Below, piece after piece: positions 11,001 to 20,083 of a DNA stretch of 64,000 nt; position 1 is the stretch's first letter, and each line of letters opens with the position of its first letter. This stretch comes from Rhynchospora pubera (Eukaryota > Streptophyta > Magnoliopsida > Poales > Cyperaceae), in NCBI GenBank assembly GCA_028095005.1, contig CM051460.1:82601676-82665675 (forward strand), read 5' to 3'. Below the pieces are notes generated by a model. It searched no databases and was not told where the DNA came from. It was given only the letters and a program-made list of their open reading frames with translations. The translations under genes and the position numbers were made by a program.

Positions 11001-12150
11001 CGAAAGAGCTCAAGAGTTAATGGCCAAGTTCTCAAAAATCACCTTTGAAAAAGTGTCAAGAGCTTCAAATGGCATGGCAGACGCCCTAGCTCGAGTTGCC
11101 ACCCAACTAAGCAAACCCGATGGAGAAGAAGTACAAATTACCATCAGAAATCGACGATCCTTGGCGCCCTATCTCTTAGAAGTTGAGAAAGAAACGATTG
11201 CTCATCTCTTTATGAACATAGAAGAGTGGGAGGAGGATTCGTTCATGGATCCCGACGAGGTGTTGGAGGTAGAAGTGAACAAGGAAGAAGATTGGAGAAA
11301 ACCCTTCATCGATTATTTCAAGTATCAAGTATTACCCAATGAAAAGGCAGAAAGGGAGCAATTGAAGCGAAGAATCCTCCGCTATGTGTTTGTGAATGAC
11401 ACCTTATATAGGAGGTCATACGATCAGCTATGGCTAAGATGTGTGTCACGAAGCGAGGCCCGAAAGATCATGAAAGAGGTTCACTCAGGATTCTGTGGAG
11501 CTCATCAATCAGGTCCTAAAACGAGACTGCATATCAAGAGAATGGGATATTATTGGCCTACAATGATTGCTGATTGCGAAGAGCAAGCGAAGAAGTGCCG
11601 CATGTGCCAAGTACATGGAGATTTTATACATCAACATCCTAACCCTTTACACCCGACAGTAGCTGCATGGCCATTTGATATGTGGGGTATGGATATAATC
11701 GGGCCTATTGATCCACCGTCTTCAAAGGGGCATAGATCATTCGGATCCGAAGCGGTGTTGCCATTGGAGATCGAATTACCCTCCTTAAGGGTGGCCATGC
11801 AAGCGGGATTACCGTTGGATAAACGGACCCGCCTGAGATTAGACGAACTGGATGCCATGGATGAGAAAAGATTGGCGGCCCAACAAAGCTTAGAGCTATA
11901 TCGGACTCAAATGGCCAAGGCATACGACAAGATGGTAAGACCTCGTACTTTCAAAGAGGGAGAATTAGTCTTGATCTTGAGAAGGCCCATCATCGGTCAT
12001 CATCATGGCCCGAAATTCGCCCCAAATTGGGAAGGGCCTTACATCATCAAAGAGGTTTACGAAGGAGGATCATACAAGCTTGTGGATAAAGAAGGAGAAG
12101 GCACAATTCCACCTATCAACGGTCGATACCTCAAGAAGTACTACACCTAA
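5056..12150 (+). CDS. Retrotransposon gag-pol polyprotein, integrase core deleted
   Basis: One uninterrupted frame of 2,364 codons. Residues 1-540 are basic and acidic low-complexity Gag with three YESSEEEE-type repeats (about 410-490). A retrotransposon Gag core lies at about 540-700 and a Cys/His cluster (YCAFHRVLGHPTGDC) near 805. The aspartic protease has LVDPGSS with Asp1109. Reverse transcriptase covers about 1475-1660 with YVDD at 1590-1593. A Ty3-type RNase H follows at about 1735-1860, then a second RNase H at about 1883-2020 with MFFDGSS (Asp1887), NNEAEYEAL, CGDSQ and MADALA. Integrase keeps its HHCC zinc finger (about 2143-2185) and the first catalytic Asp (about 2213). After Arg2227 it jumps to SFGSEAVLPLE, so the central core with the second Asp and the Glu is missing, in frame. 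A GPY-like C-terminus remains. The product should still make particles and cDNA but not integrate alone. A second Met at codon 8 could be the true start. Confidence 0.93.
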   Translation: MVLLQVEMAFAPIDAFKPTGVLQIGGVPICYSDEFTIGGMPFGHSYVPVVQVADGTFQLAKVVVEEPREEVVEVSKIVEDPMEVDVVKEEEWSIVPHKRTRSSPILSPQQPRRFNRRSPSKKMVVKKVYAPISQSVRTMKKVQRAYKNELDARPNLPVSNPFASLRLVRKNSPAAILKTMEEFPPEYQVQFRGRSPQNRQSVKERLTFPRVSAHDRLGPKGQKKGSSSVHQRLGQRIKPAKERLGPKKVWVPKEKAQPMEVDREPRHKKRHVAREGSQLVVHARVNMVEISEEHEMHAFVNMASDGEIPFTKKNSKDKQDRASSSHLLSGEGPTEDEERDVNGEDRWNEGERPKLMSIIERNEKKMAAMMDEREKERKIFKKMYKFLEKKKLLEDLEEEDSSSEEEDEYKGKVLKERRSKSRYEYSDEEEEKPKRRLSKEKRNKHKYESSEEEEEKGYRKYSKGRRNKARYESSEEEMPERRHRTGARRPDSTKQVIQEMINLQLQATGAGRFANLRKRCGRPYPREYEHIPYPIGYQVPKFNLFDGTGKESITPDQHLIQFRNACGNTAHDEALLLKQFSQSLTGAAFEWYSSLENDSVDTWEEMEDLFRAKFAMVNQRLLVADIACEKPKPGEAPLDYINRWRNMHIRCSHQMPEREAVEFLIRNLDDWIKRPLSGSDIYTYEDLVTRVARIVHIGPPKEISSFRGESRNKAQGPIKIAGANETSTSQGGSQRNFRNNGNNNNNGNGNNRATTLNERLSRPYSFKKEKTAALLKQLLDGKAIELPVCKRMEEMHKTNDPTYCAFHRVLGHPTGDCYVFKNIVEKMIKEGDLVLPESYKQTPAPHAQANVVAQRGNPRRNVECNVIVIVDEDEDEKEIQKVERMKEKENENKKKEDVEEKKDEVENSKEKKSEKEKDKETVLRIEDTKEEKEEVVTYYYDDDTEDEDEAPYQGLFAKGMFKEKDCHVNLRSGTNIPERQAPKESEKAKDKGRIQEVEDEPGPSHKAKEIKGEYNILAHLRRTPALISVFEALMMSKDLRETMMEMLKEPERFQAYVAEKYMTEALYIEPQSQITFTNDDLMMGTSCHNKPLYITGKTNGSQLSRMLVDPGSSINILPLSSLNQLALGGRRLSDENVFIHGFNQNSERALGAITLPMKFGELETLVKFYVIDADTSYRALLGRPWLHENGLVPSTLHQCVKYIRDGEQKMIRGDAQHYGVHEVELEEIDRFYAPTSQRSTSPTLRSRVAPREKSEEKIRLKERPKTSCTVKTPIYIKSSDDEDESKGRQGKICIKSGPEEEEQESKRVIHIYDMESDEEFYGDEKCFDFLECYMVGITPVEANIEDEGLIQAAKNAPQELEDGGQNTIDDLLKINLGTEEDPRPTFISASLPPEKQEQLKQLLMGYKDCFAWSYTEMPGLDPALASHKLKIDPSVKPVKQAPRRMRVELEEKVVEEVKKLIEAGFIREEESPIWVANIVPVKKKNGQIRVCVDFRDLNKACPKDDFPLPVTELIIDYTSSYVVYSFMDGSSGYNQIPMNKEDQRHTSFRTPIGIFCYKVMPFGLKNAGATYQRAMTKIFDDLIHKIVECYVDDLVVKARSIDEHFEYLKVVFERLRKYSLKMNPLKCAFMVSSGKFLGFVVRHRGIEIDPAKIKAIREMPPPKTLKQLRSLQGQLAYVRRFIANLSGRIKPFTHLTKKDVPFKWDAKCQKAFEDIKEYLLKPPVLAAPIQGKPLILYTTALDGSLGALLAQENDEGKENALYYLSRMLVGAEQSYSPIEKHCLALVFATKKLRHYMLSHKITLISKVDPLKYLMTRPMLTGRLARWAITLMEFDISYAPQKAIKGQAMADFLAAHPIPGDSPLNCEFPDEQSLCLEEEEPGWTMFFDGSSMIQPSKRPNLPRIRAGVGLVFITPQGGILRHSIALTEPCTNNEAEYEALIAGLELAINMGVKELKVCGDSQLVLSQIEGAFEVKKPELVKYHERAQELMAKFSKITFEKVSRASNGMADALARVATQLSKPDGEEVQITIRNRRSLAPYLLEVEKETIAHLFMNIEEWEEDSFMDPDEVLEVEVNKEEDWRKPFIDYFKYQVLPNEKAEREQLKRRILRYVFVNDTLYRRSYDQLWLRCVSRSEARKIMKEVHSGFCGAHQSGPKTRLHIKRMGYYWPTMIADCEEQAKKCRMCQVHGDFIHQHPNPLHPTVAAWPFDMWGMDIIGPIDPPSSKGHRSFGSEAVLPLEIELPSLRVAMQAGLPLDKRTRLRLDELDAMDEKRLAAQQSLELYRTQMAKAYDKMVRPRTFKEGELVLILRRPIIGHHHGPKFAPNWEGPYIIKEVYEGGSYKLVDKEGEGTIPPINGRYLKKYYT

Positions 12151-13142
12151 AACCCATAAAATCCAAAAACCATTTTACCAAAAACCACAAAAACCATCCT
12201 ACCAAAAACCACCAAAACCTTTACCCACTTCTTAGCTACAATAAGGCCTAGTCCACAAAAAAAAAAAAAAAAAACCAAAACTCCACTAAAATCCGAAACT
12301 CCACAAAAGCCCATAATAACCCAAACCTATTAAAGTCCAAAACCGCAAAACCATGTACATAGTCCAATAAAACCTTAGAATAAAGTCCAACGAAAACGTT
12401 AGGATTCAATAAACTCAAAAATCCAAAACCTTAACTTAACCTTCAAAAATCCAAAACCTTAACTTAACCTTTTAACCCAAAACCCGAAGAACAAGGTATT
12501 ATGTCATGTTGGGCTAATGCTTGTAAGGGTGTTTCGTTCTTTTGAACATCATGGAACATTCCTTTGCAAGGCCCAAAATAAACAAGGCAATTGTAGATAA
12601 ATAAAAGTCCTCAACTTTAGAACATGTTAGATAGGAGTTTATCCCGCCGGGCCTAAGTGTAAAGGAGTGTCCTTGTCCTTTTGGACGTTCATAGGGCATT
12701 TCTGATACAAAGGCCTACATTTTTATAATAAAACACACACTAGAGTCCTTTTTGCAACCGATGACGGATTCTTATGATTCTCGAGGGCGTAAAGTTATGC
12801 TACTAATATTGTTCGCATTGTGGAGATAGTTACAAGAAAGAAAGAAGACACTGGGGCAAGGACGAGCAATCAACCATGTTGTAGTGCAAGACGGTGGACA
12901 ATCATGCTGGGGCAGCCGTAAAACACGCAAGACAAGTGGGGGAGAGGAGTAAATGCCGTGGAAAGAAGAAAACAGAGAGTTCCATTCATCAAAAGAAGAC
13001 ACATCATTACAACCACTGCATAAGGAAGCCTAATACAAGAGAAGTTTAAAACAACAACCGATGGCGATTAAAGGGAGACAAAATAGAAGATATAAGAGTG
13101 CCCTAAAGCTAATACTGGGGCAAGGCAGAGCGAGATGGCCGT
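12151..13142. other. Spacer between pol and the antisense genes
   Basis: No gene seen. A/C-rich degenerate repeats built on CCAAAAACCA and TCCAAAACCTTAACTTAACC fill 12151-12480, including an A run near 12256. Two diverged ~60-bp copies of a segment with TTTGGAC(AT)TCAT-like sequence lie near 12520-12580 and 12660-12715. This is the convergent 3' side of pol and of the minus-strand genes. Confidence 0.6.
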
Positions 13143-14452
13143 TTACTCTGGGGCAGCCCCAACTTCATCAACGACCGCAGCTCCACCACCGGCCAAGTTG
13201 TTAAGAGTGACGGAGATAGCTTGAATCATTCCTTCCAAGGTGTCCAAGCGGGCATTCAATTCACCGAAGCGTTGATCAATCAAACCCCGAATTGAGACAG
13301 GGGCAGGGTCATCAAGAGCCATCATGGTAGAGTTATCATCCGGCGGAGAATCAACACCCATAGGACCGTACTGATTGGGGGCCGCATTAGGAAGCAAGAT
13401 ATAGTCATTCACCGGCTGATTAGGATCGGGAACCAACATGTCCATTGAAGATTCAACCCACCCGATAAGCGGCAATGAAAGGAGAAGGTTGAAGGGATGT
13501 ACCACATCAGCATCAGAAATACGATTGCCCCATAACATGTCAGGCACGCGGATGCGAGCCCTAAGCATGAGAGCTTCAATAAGATGGCCATAAGGGAGCG
13601 GTTCTCGATCAGAGATCGCTACTTGGTGCATGTGGAAGAGAATCATGTGGGCCAAATTGATGGGCCATTGCTTTTGAATCAGATTACGGAGGTAGAAGAG
13701 GCTTCCAGGTTTGGCGAGATGGGTCATTGTCCCTTGTGGAAAGATGATGTCGTTAATCACCAAGAAGAGAAACCTAGAAGTCACGACGAAAGATGTAAAG
13801 AAAAGGAGTTGATGAGAAACCCGATCAAAAGAGAAGGCGATTAAAGAATAAGGAGAAAGAATGAAGAAAGAAAGTACCTATGAAGAGCGGGTAGATGAAA
13901 GGTAGACACCCTCTCTACATCAGGAACCGCCGCCTGAAACCATTGGCGACATTCCTGATAACTTCCAAAACCTTGAGGCCATCTTTGATAGGCATAGATG
14001 GTGGAGCCGTTGGCAGTATTGGTAGCTCGCAAGTAGTTGGCCAGATCTCCGGTTGTGATATGAAAGAAGCGACCAAACAGATAGGAAGAGGCCGAAGGAG
14101 TTCCATAATGGTTGAAAGACATCCTAAGATTGGCATAGAAGAGACGGGTGATTCTAGGATGGAACGGATGGTCGCAATCAGTCAAACCGCCCAAACTCCA
14201 TGAATCTAGCCAACCTCTGATGAGATTCACTTGCTCCACTGGAATCCTCCTCATAGGACGGAAGAAGTAGCAATCAGCCACCGGCCGCTCCTCGTTGCCC
14301 ATGTCGTTGTAGTAAGAAAGGAAGGCAGCCTCATCACGAAAGAGGTAGCGGTTATCGGGGGTAAGAGACCAATCAGGAAAGGTAGAATCCAAGCGAAGAG
14401 CGGAGGAACCAGAAGCCTCTCTGGCACGTTTGGATGAAGGAGTAGAAGACAT
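13143..14452 (-). CDS. Antisense gene C: 401-aa protein resembling 'putative plant transposon protein'
   Basis: Two exons on the minus strand: 14452-13878 and 13773-13143, with a 104-bp GT...AG intron. Joining them restores one frame of 401 codons plus stop (the junction codon AGG encodes Arg). The N-terminus is Ser/Arg-rich (SSTPSSKRAREASGS). The middle (FYANLRMSFN...SSYLFGRFFHIT) and the second exon (LPYGHLIEALMLRARI) resemble the plant retroelement family annotated as putative plant transposon protein (Transposase_32 type). That call comes from pattern memory and not from a search. The C-terminus has a predicted helix (GLIDQRFGELNARLDTLEGMIQAI) that could oligomerise. Function is unknown. 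It is last in the tandem minus-strand row A-B-C inside the retrotransposon. Confidence 0.72.
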
Positions 14453-15425
14453 GGTGATGAGAGATTGGATAAGCGGGAAAGAAGACGAAAGAATACAATG
14501 AATTTGGATGAAGAAAAGAGAAAAGCAAAGGCGTGCTTATATATGCACGAAAAGAGGAAAAGGTTGCAATGGGAAATGATGGCGAACGTGTGAACATGTG
14601 AAGAAAGTTAAGGCCGTAGTGGTCGAAAGTGGAAAGAAACTGCTCAAGTTAGTGCTTGAAAGAAACGGTATGAAGTCAAGAAGGCGTAGAAGAAGCAGAA
14701 GTGTTCGAGGCTAATGTCAGAAGAAAACAACCAAAAAAAAAAAAAGAGAGAAGAGTCAAGGCCCATGTAGGTTCAGGCCCAAGGAAAGACAGGAGCGGGC
14801 CAAATACCCTAACCTAAATTGTGGAGTGGATCTATGTGTGTTCGAGATTCTAAAAAGAAGAAAGAAGAAAGGAAAATGAGTATGGGCTAAATTCCCATAT
14901 CTCTTGAAGAAGCGGTGGTAAGAGTAAGATTATTCGAACCTCGCAGGATGAGTAAGAAGAAGGCCTTGAGCGCGAAAGCCCAATCAGCGCAAGAATGACG
15001 AAATACCTGTTGTATTGCAAAAAGAGAAAGAGAAAAGAAACCTTGAGCGCGAGAGCTCAATCAGGTGGGAAAGAGAAGGAAAGGAATCACTTGTTGCATC
15101 GCAATCAAGTACGCAAAGAAGCCCCGAGCGTAAGAGCTCAGTCAAGTGCAAGGTCAATCGAACATTGCAAGACAAGGAAGCACAATTCTACAACAAAGCT
15201 CACCAACCCCAAGACATTCAAGCATCACCAAACCAAGTTAACCAAGTTCAACACATCCATATCAGACAAAACAGACATCAAGTATCATCATCCAAATGCA
15301 TCTCTAACAAGTGCAATCACAAGACACAACCATGCCAAACAACAAGTATCAACACCAACATGACAAACCACAAGTATCAACATCCATGGCATCAAGAGCA
15401 CAAAGGAGGATAGAGAGCAAACCTG
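14453..15425. other. Spacer between antisense genes B and C
   Basis: No coding exon recognised. Three imperfect copies of CCTTGAGCGCGAGAGCTCAATCAG, about 80 bp apart, start near 14963, 15041 and 15122. The rest is A/G-rich on the plus strand. It could hold the promoter or leader of gene C, but I see no clear TATA element. Confidence 0.5.
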
Positions 15426-16291
15426 CTAAATGGCCCCATGAGCAGCAATGCTCCTCGCCCTAGCGCGAGCCAATAGCTGAATAAGGCGCTCATAATGCTC
15501 ACGGGCGACATCTCTACGCCTACGGATCTCAGCAAAGAACCGACCCACACTGCTGGCATCCTCCTGACAACGAAGACGAGCAGTATCCAGAAACTCGCCC
15601 CAAGTGTCCAAGAGGAGGGAATAAGTCGTCTCCAAGGGGCCCGCATAGCTCAACTCCTCTCTGGCACGACTAGCCTCTACGTTCTGCGCAAAAGATGCAC
15701 CACCTAGGGGAGCAGCCTCTGTGTAGGCAATAAGGAGAGAGGAGAGATACTCACCAATGGCACGGTAGCGAGTGGCCAGGTCACCGCAGACAAGAGCAGT
15801 GGACTCCATAATCTGAGTAGAAGCTCGAATGCGAGAAACGAGAGAAGTGAACTCAGGAACAAGGAAGTCCCATCGAAGGGTGGCTAAGGCAGCATGGCAC
15901 GTCCCTACGAGACCCGCCACCTGACTTGGTACACCACGGTTGGACGGAGTGGCAAGAGAGAGATGGAGGAAGAGCTCGTCAGTAACGACGTCAAGGGGCG
16001 CGGCAGTGTGCATACTAGCCTCCTGCAAAGCCGTGACAGCATCCCTCAAAGTCTCCACAGTGACATCTACAAAATGTAAGAAAGCAGCTATGAACAACAA
16101 GGAAGAGATAAGCACAAGTGGTCAAGCAAAAAAAAGAGAAGAAAGTGAAAACATCAAGCCCAGTAAAGAAGACTACCTGCGTAGATAGGAGGGGGCGGTG
16201 GTATCATGAAGTTAAGCCAGAATCCAGGGATGTCATCGTGATGAGCGTTGTCCTGGGCATTGAAAGCGGGATCCATGTCATGATCGCCCAT
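15426..16291 (-). CDS. Antisense gene B: 251-aa protein of unknown family
   Basis: Two exons on the minus strand: 16291-16177 and 16066-15426, with a 110-bp GT...AG intron (donor GCAG|GTAGTC, acceptor TTTTGTAG|ATG). The joined frame is 251 codons plus stop. The first exon is short and acidic and ends in a proline run (MIPPPPPIYAG). The second is Ala/Leu/Arg-rich and predicted largely helical (TVETLRDAVTALQEAS near its start, AREHYERLIQLLARARARS near the end). I recognise no family, catalytic motif or membrane segment. The frame stays open for over 200 codons across the junction, supporting a real gene. A further upstream exon is possible because the ATG follows an acceptor-like TTTGTAG. Confidence 0.65.
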
Positions 16292-16612
16292 GTCTCACCC
16301 TACAAATGCAAGAACAAGGAAAGTATGCACAACAATCCAAAAGAACTTAAGAGAAGATAGCATGAAGAGACAAACATCAACACAAACCAGATCATCATAA
16401 ACCAGATCATCACAAACAGTGCATTCATTACAACCAACACCATCCAAAATATTCTCAAACCGAGAAATACAAAGCCTCCTAATCCCACCGACAACTAAAG
16501 ATTCAAGACTTCAAACAAGCCACAAACAAGAAAGATACAAGGTCTCAAACAGTTGTTAAATAAAAGTACAAGGCCATAATAGAAGACCCATAAAACAACC
16601 TAACGCAAGAAA
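16292..16612. other. Spacer between antisense genes A and B
   Basis: 321 bp with no coding potential recognised; A/C-rich on the plus strand. The short gap and common orientation leave open whether A and B share a transcript. Confidence 0.5.
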
Positions 16613-19600
16613 CTAATAAGGGCGAGGGCGGACGGAAGCATCCCTATGAGGCCTCACTATGCGCCTAGAGGAGCTAAAGGAGCGATGTAATTCAATGAGT
16701 GTTGCGTTCACATAGGCAACCAGTTTGCGAGCTTCCTTGGCATGTTTTTCGCAATCAACCCAAAGACGTTTCATGTGGTCCACCGCGTGACTATGATCAG
16801 ACCATGCCGATTTCATGAAGGAAGTGCATGCTGCCAATGTGGAAGGAAGACCTTCCAACTCTCCCTCGAGACGGGCAATTTCTGACTCCACCAGATTAAC
16901 CTTAGAAAAATCGTGGTTAGCCCTAAGGAACTCATATTGGCGGCGACTAGTAGCGATCATTAAGGGAAGTTCCTTTTGAAGCTCAAGGATGGAGAAGACC
17001 TTAGACTCGGCATGGCCCCTTTTAAGAGTAGCAGAAGAAAGAACACGAAGCCTCTTGGAGTATTCCCATTGGATGAACTCCTTAGTGATGAAATGAAGGT
17101 GAAAGCGCAAAGGCACTAAACCCAAGTTGACAAGGTGCTCAAGGGTGTCATTACGATCAGTCCCTTGCAAGTATTGGAAACAACCATAGTCAAAGAACTG
17201 ACGGCCTAGGCATGTTTCACCACACGTTTCAGCAAGCTTCCACAGAAGTCGCGCCACCTCATCAACAAGGAAAACTACAAGGGTACAAGGAAGGAGAACA
17301 TGAAGCAAGAATCATCAAGGGAAAAAGACACGATAAAAGAGGAAGGTTCGTGAAGAATGGATATACCTCCAGGAGGATCCAAGGACATATGAGGGACGGG
17401 ATCTGGTTCATCACTAATCTCAATGATTTCTGGCTCTTCTGGGAGCTTGATATCAGGAGGAAGCCATGTTAGGGACTTTGGCCCCATGAAAGCATTGGAA
17501 ATACTTGAAGGTGGCTTAGCCCGAATAGAAGAAGTTGAAGGCAAACTAGAAGAGCTAGCAAAAGTGGTAGGAACGAGGTTGTCGCTTTGACCTTTTGAAG
17601 GAGTTTCCTCCACTTCACCAGAAATATCTGAATAATGGTCAGAAAAGGGGTTTAAATTCAGAAGTCAAGAGGCTTACAAAGAATAAAAAGGGACGTATAA
17701 GAATACCTTCTCCCAAAGATTCCTCGAAGCAAGAATTGGCAAAAGCCTCTCCCTCTTTCATAAAAGAGCCTAACTCTTCATCAACAAAAGGTGTGGTCGA
17801 GCAAGGCGGTGACTGATCAACCGTTCCCTTTTCACTCGCCTCGTCAGCCCCTGCATCCACATTAGCCTCGCTAACAGGAGGAGGAGATTCACGTACTCTT
17901 GCTTGAGTAGAAGTTTCTGTTGTGGGCTTATCAACTATTCATAAAACAAGGAAAGAAAATTAGCCACAAAACATTTGACCCTAAAAGAAGAACAAAGTGG
18001 AAGGAAAAGATGTTAGTGTTAGACCTGAAGAGGTGGTAAAAGGAGGTTTAGAGAGAGCAGCCATTGTCTCTTCCTTTGAGAGATAGTGAATGACCCCATC
18101 CAATCCACGAAAGTCATCAGGTAGACTAGGCCCACGAGGAGGATGTTTGTGAGAACAGCGAGCGTGAGCATTGGAAGGATACACACGCCTTATGATCTCT
18201 TCTTGGAGGCGCTCATGAAAAGATTCCACTAAATGGGTGAACCACCTGAAGAAGCGGGCAGTAATAGTTCCTACGCGCTTGGAAGAAGGAACCCAACACT
18301 TCACATCAGTGCCCAATTGTGAGTAAGAATGCCAAAGGTGAGCATGAGTAAGCAAATTCATAGGTAGTGAGCCATGTGCAGGTGGAATGGTCATAGCAGG
18401 GATATACTGGTCATAGCCGAATTGATGAGCAACCAAGGAAGGACAATAAATCTCAGCTGACAAATTATTCCCCGAACGGTAAGGAAGGAGCGCTTCACGC
18501 ATGCTCACAAGGAGTTCCGCATCTCGAAGAGAATTAGCAAGGAGTGGAAAAGGTCCACCGGGGAGAGGTGCTTTATCTTCAATCTCACGCTCAGAAGAAG
18601 TCACTGAAAGACCCAAGCGAAAAGAACGAGAACGAGCGGCCACGGCTTCACGACTCTGGACAAAGAATAGATGCATCTTCCAAGGATCCGGGCACCTAGC
18701 GGGGTTTACATGAGCAATGGCGGCCAGCTTTGGGAGAAACTTCATCAACGGCTCAGACATCACAGGAGAATCATTGGTTCGAGGCCAATTCAAGCGGATC
18801 CACCCAAATAAGAGATGGTAAGGGATCACCGTGGGAGTGCAAGAAGGATCAGGAGAAGAGGCCAAGAGGCGAAGGGACTTGTAGAGGTTAACCAATGCTG
18901 GAACAGCCAAGATCAATCGCTTACCATGAGCCATAGCGTTAGCTGCAATAATGGTTTCTGGTCGAAAGACACCAACCGACTGTCCGGGCACAATGAAATA
19001 ACAAAGCCACCAAGCGAGATAAGCGGTGAGAACTGTCTCATCATCCAAGGAAGAGGCCCTAGAAGTCAAGCTAGATAGGCTCGCTTTGGGCATATCACCC
19101 CTGAGAAGCCTTTCATTCAAGATAGAAGGCGAAGGCCAATCAACGGACTTTTCACTAAGATCGGTGAAATATTCCACCCAAGCACGCAAAGGAACTTTGG
19201 CACCTTTATTTCTTTTATATCGGCTTTCAGAGATCTCATTGTATATTTCATAAACCCGCCTCACTCCAAATGAATACATCCAAGTACCATCAGGGTTCAT
19301 TCCAAAGAGATCTGAATCAAGAGGCGAATACTCTTCATAAGGAGAACCCAAAACAGGCAAACCAGCAACATCCTCTAAGTCATCAAGGGTCACGGTCATG
19401 AAACGATCCTCAACTAACAAGGAATTGGTGGGGTAGTTCCAATTACTCACGAAGGCCTTGAAAACAGGGACATTTGGGTGGTAATCAAAAGGTGCAAGAG
19501 CTACAGCCTCGAAAATACCGGCCTTTTTCAACAAAGTCCTATAGTTTCTCAAGCAAAAGAGGGTCCACTCAGTTTGACCCGGGTTGTGGAGAAGACCTCC

Positions 19601-20083
19601 TCTCACGTTGAAAGTGACTGAATGCCAAGGTTTAGTGGTACCCGCTACCATAGCAACACCTGGGAGGTGCACGGCCGGATAAGTCATGGCATTAGTAGCG
19701 GGGTGAAGGATTCTAGCAGGACCATCATGATGGCTAGGCTCCTCAATTGCACGAAGAGCCATAGTTGTACCACCATGGGGACCCGATTGCATGATACGAC
19801 GGCGACGAGGGAAGTTATCATAAAGAATGGTGGTGATTTGTTGTGTTAAAGGGTTCTTAGGAGGAAACAAGGAGAAATGATCTTTAGGAGAAAGAAAAGG
19901 GGTTGCTTCATGACGAGGTATTCGGCCAGATGAGAAGTCGCGACCTTCCAACATTTCAGCACGAATGTCAGGGTGATGTTCAGGAAAGCGATTTTTGGGG
20001 TCATAAGAACGAATGAAGGCTTTGATTTCATCCTCCGAAGGACGATTGGTTGGGAGATCAGCGGGTCGTTTCCAGTATGCCAT
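16613..20083 (-). CDS. Antisense gene A: plant mobile domain (aminotransferase-like, PMD) protein, 1,069 aa
   Basis: Four exons on the minus strand: 20083-18025, 17934-17707, 17627-17367 and 17274-16613. The introns are 90, 79 and 92 bp with GT...AG ends, and all fall after the first base of a codon. The joined frame has no stop before TAG at 16613-16615. The start is MAYWKRPADLP; an in-frame Met 21 codons upstream exists but adds atypical hydrophobic sequence. Residues about 170-480 look like the plant mobile domain: WTLFCLRNYRTLLKKAGIFEAV, FMTVTLDDLEDVAGLPVLG (228-246) and SVGVFRPETIIAANAMA. The C-terminal third is Ser/Pro/Glu-rich and then helical (VESEIARLEGELEGLPS). PMD proteins occur both in plant genes of the MAIN/MAIL type and inside transposable elements. 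The role of this one is unknown. The retroelement's own sense RNA would carry these introns in reverse, so they would not be spliced out. Confidence 0.82.

Noticed and set aside
13143..20083. Antisense genes A, B and C as one fused gene
   Set aside because: A and B each end at a clear stop, B and C begin with their own ATG, and I found no splice path that removes the stops while keeping frame.
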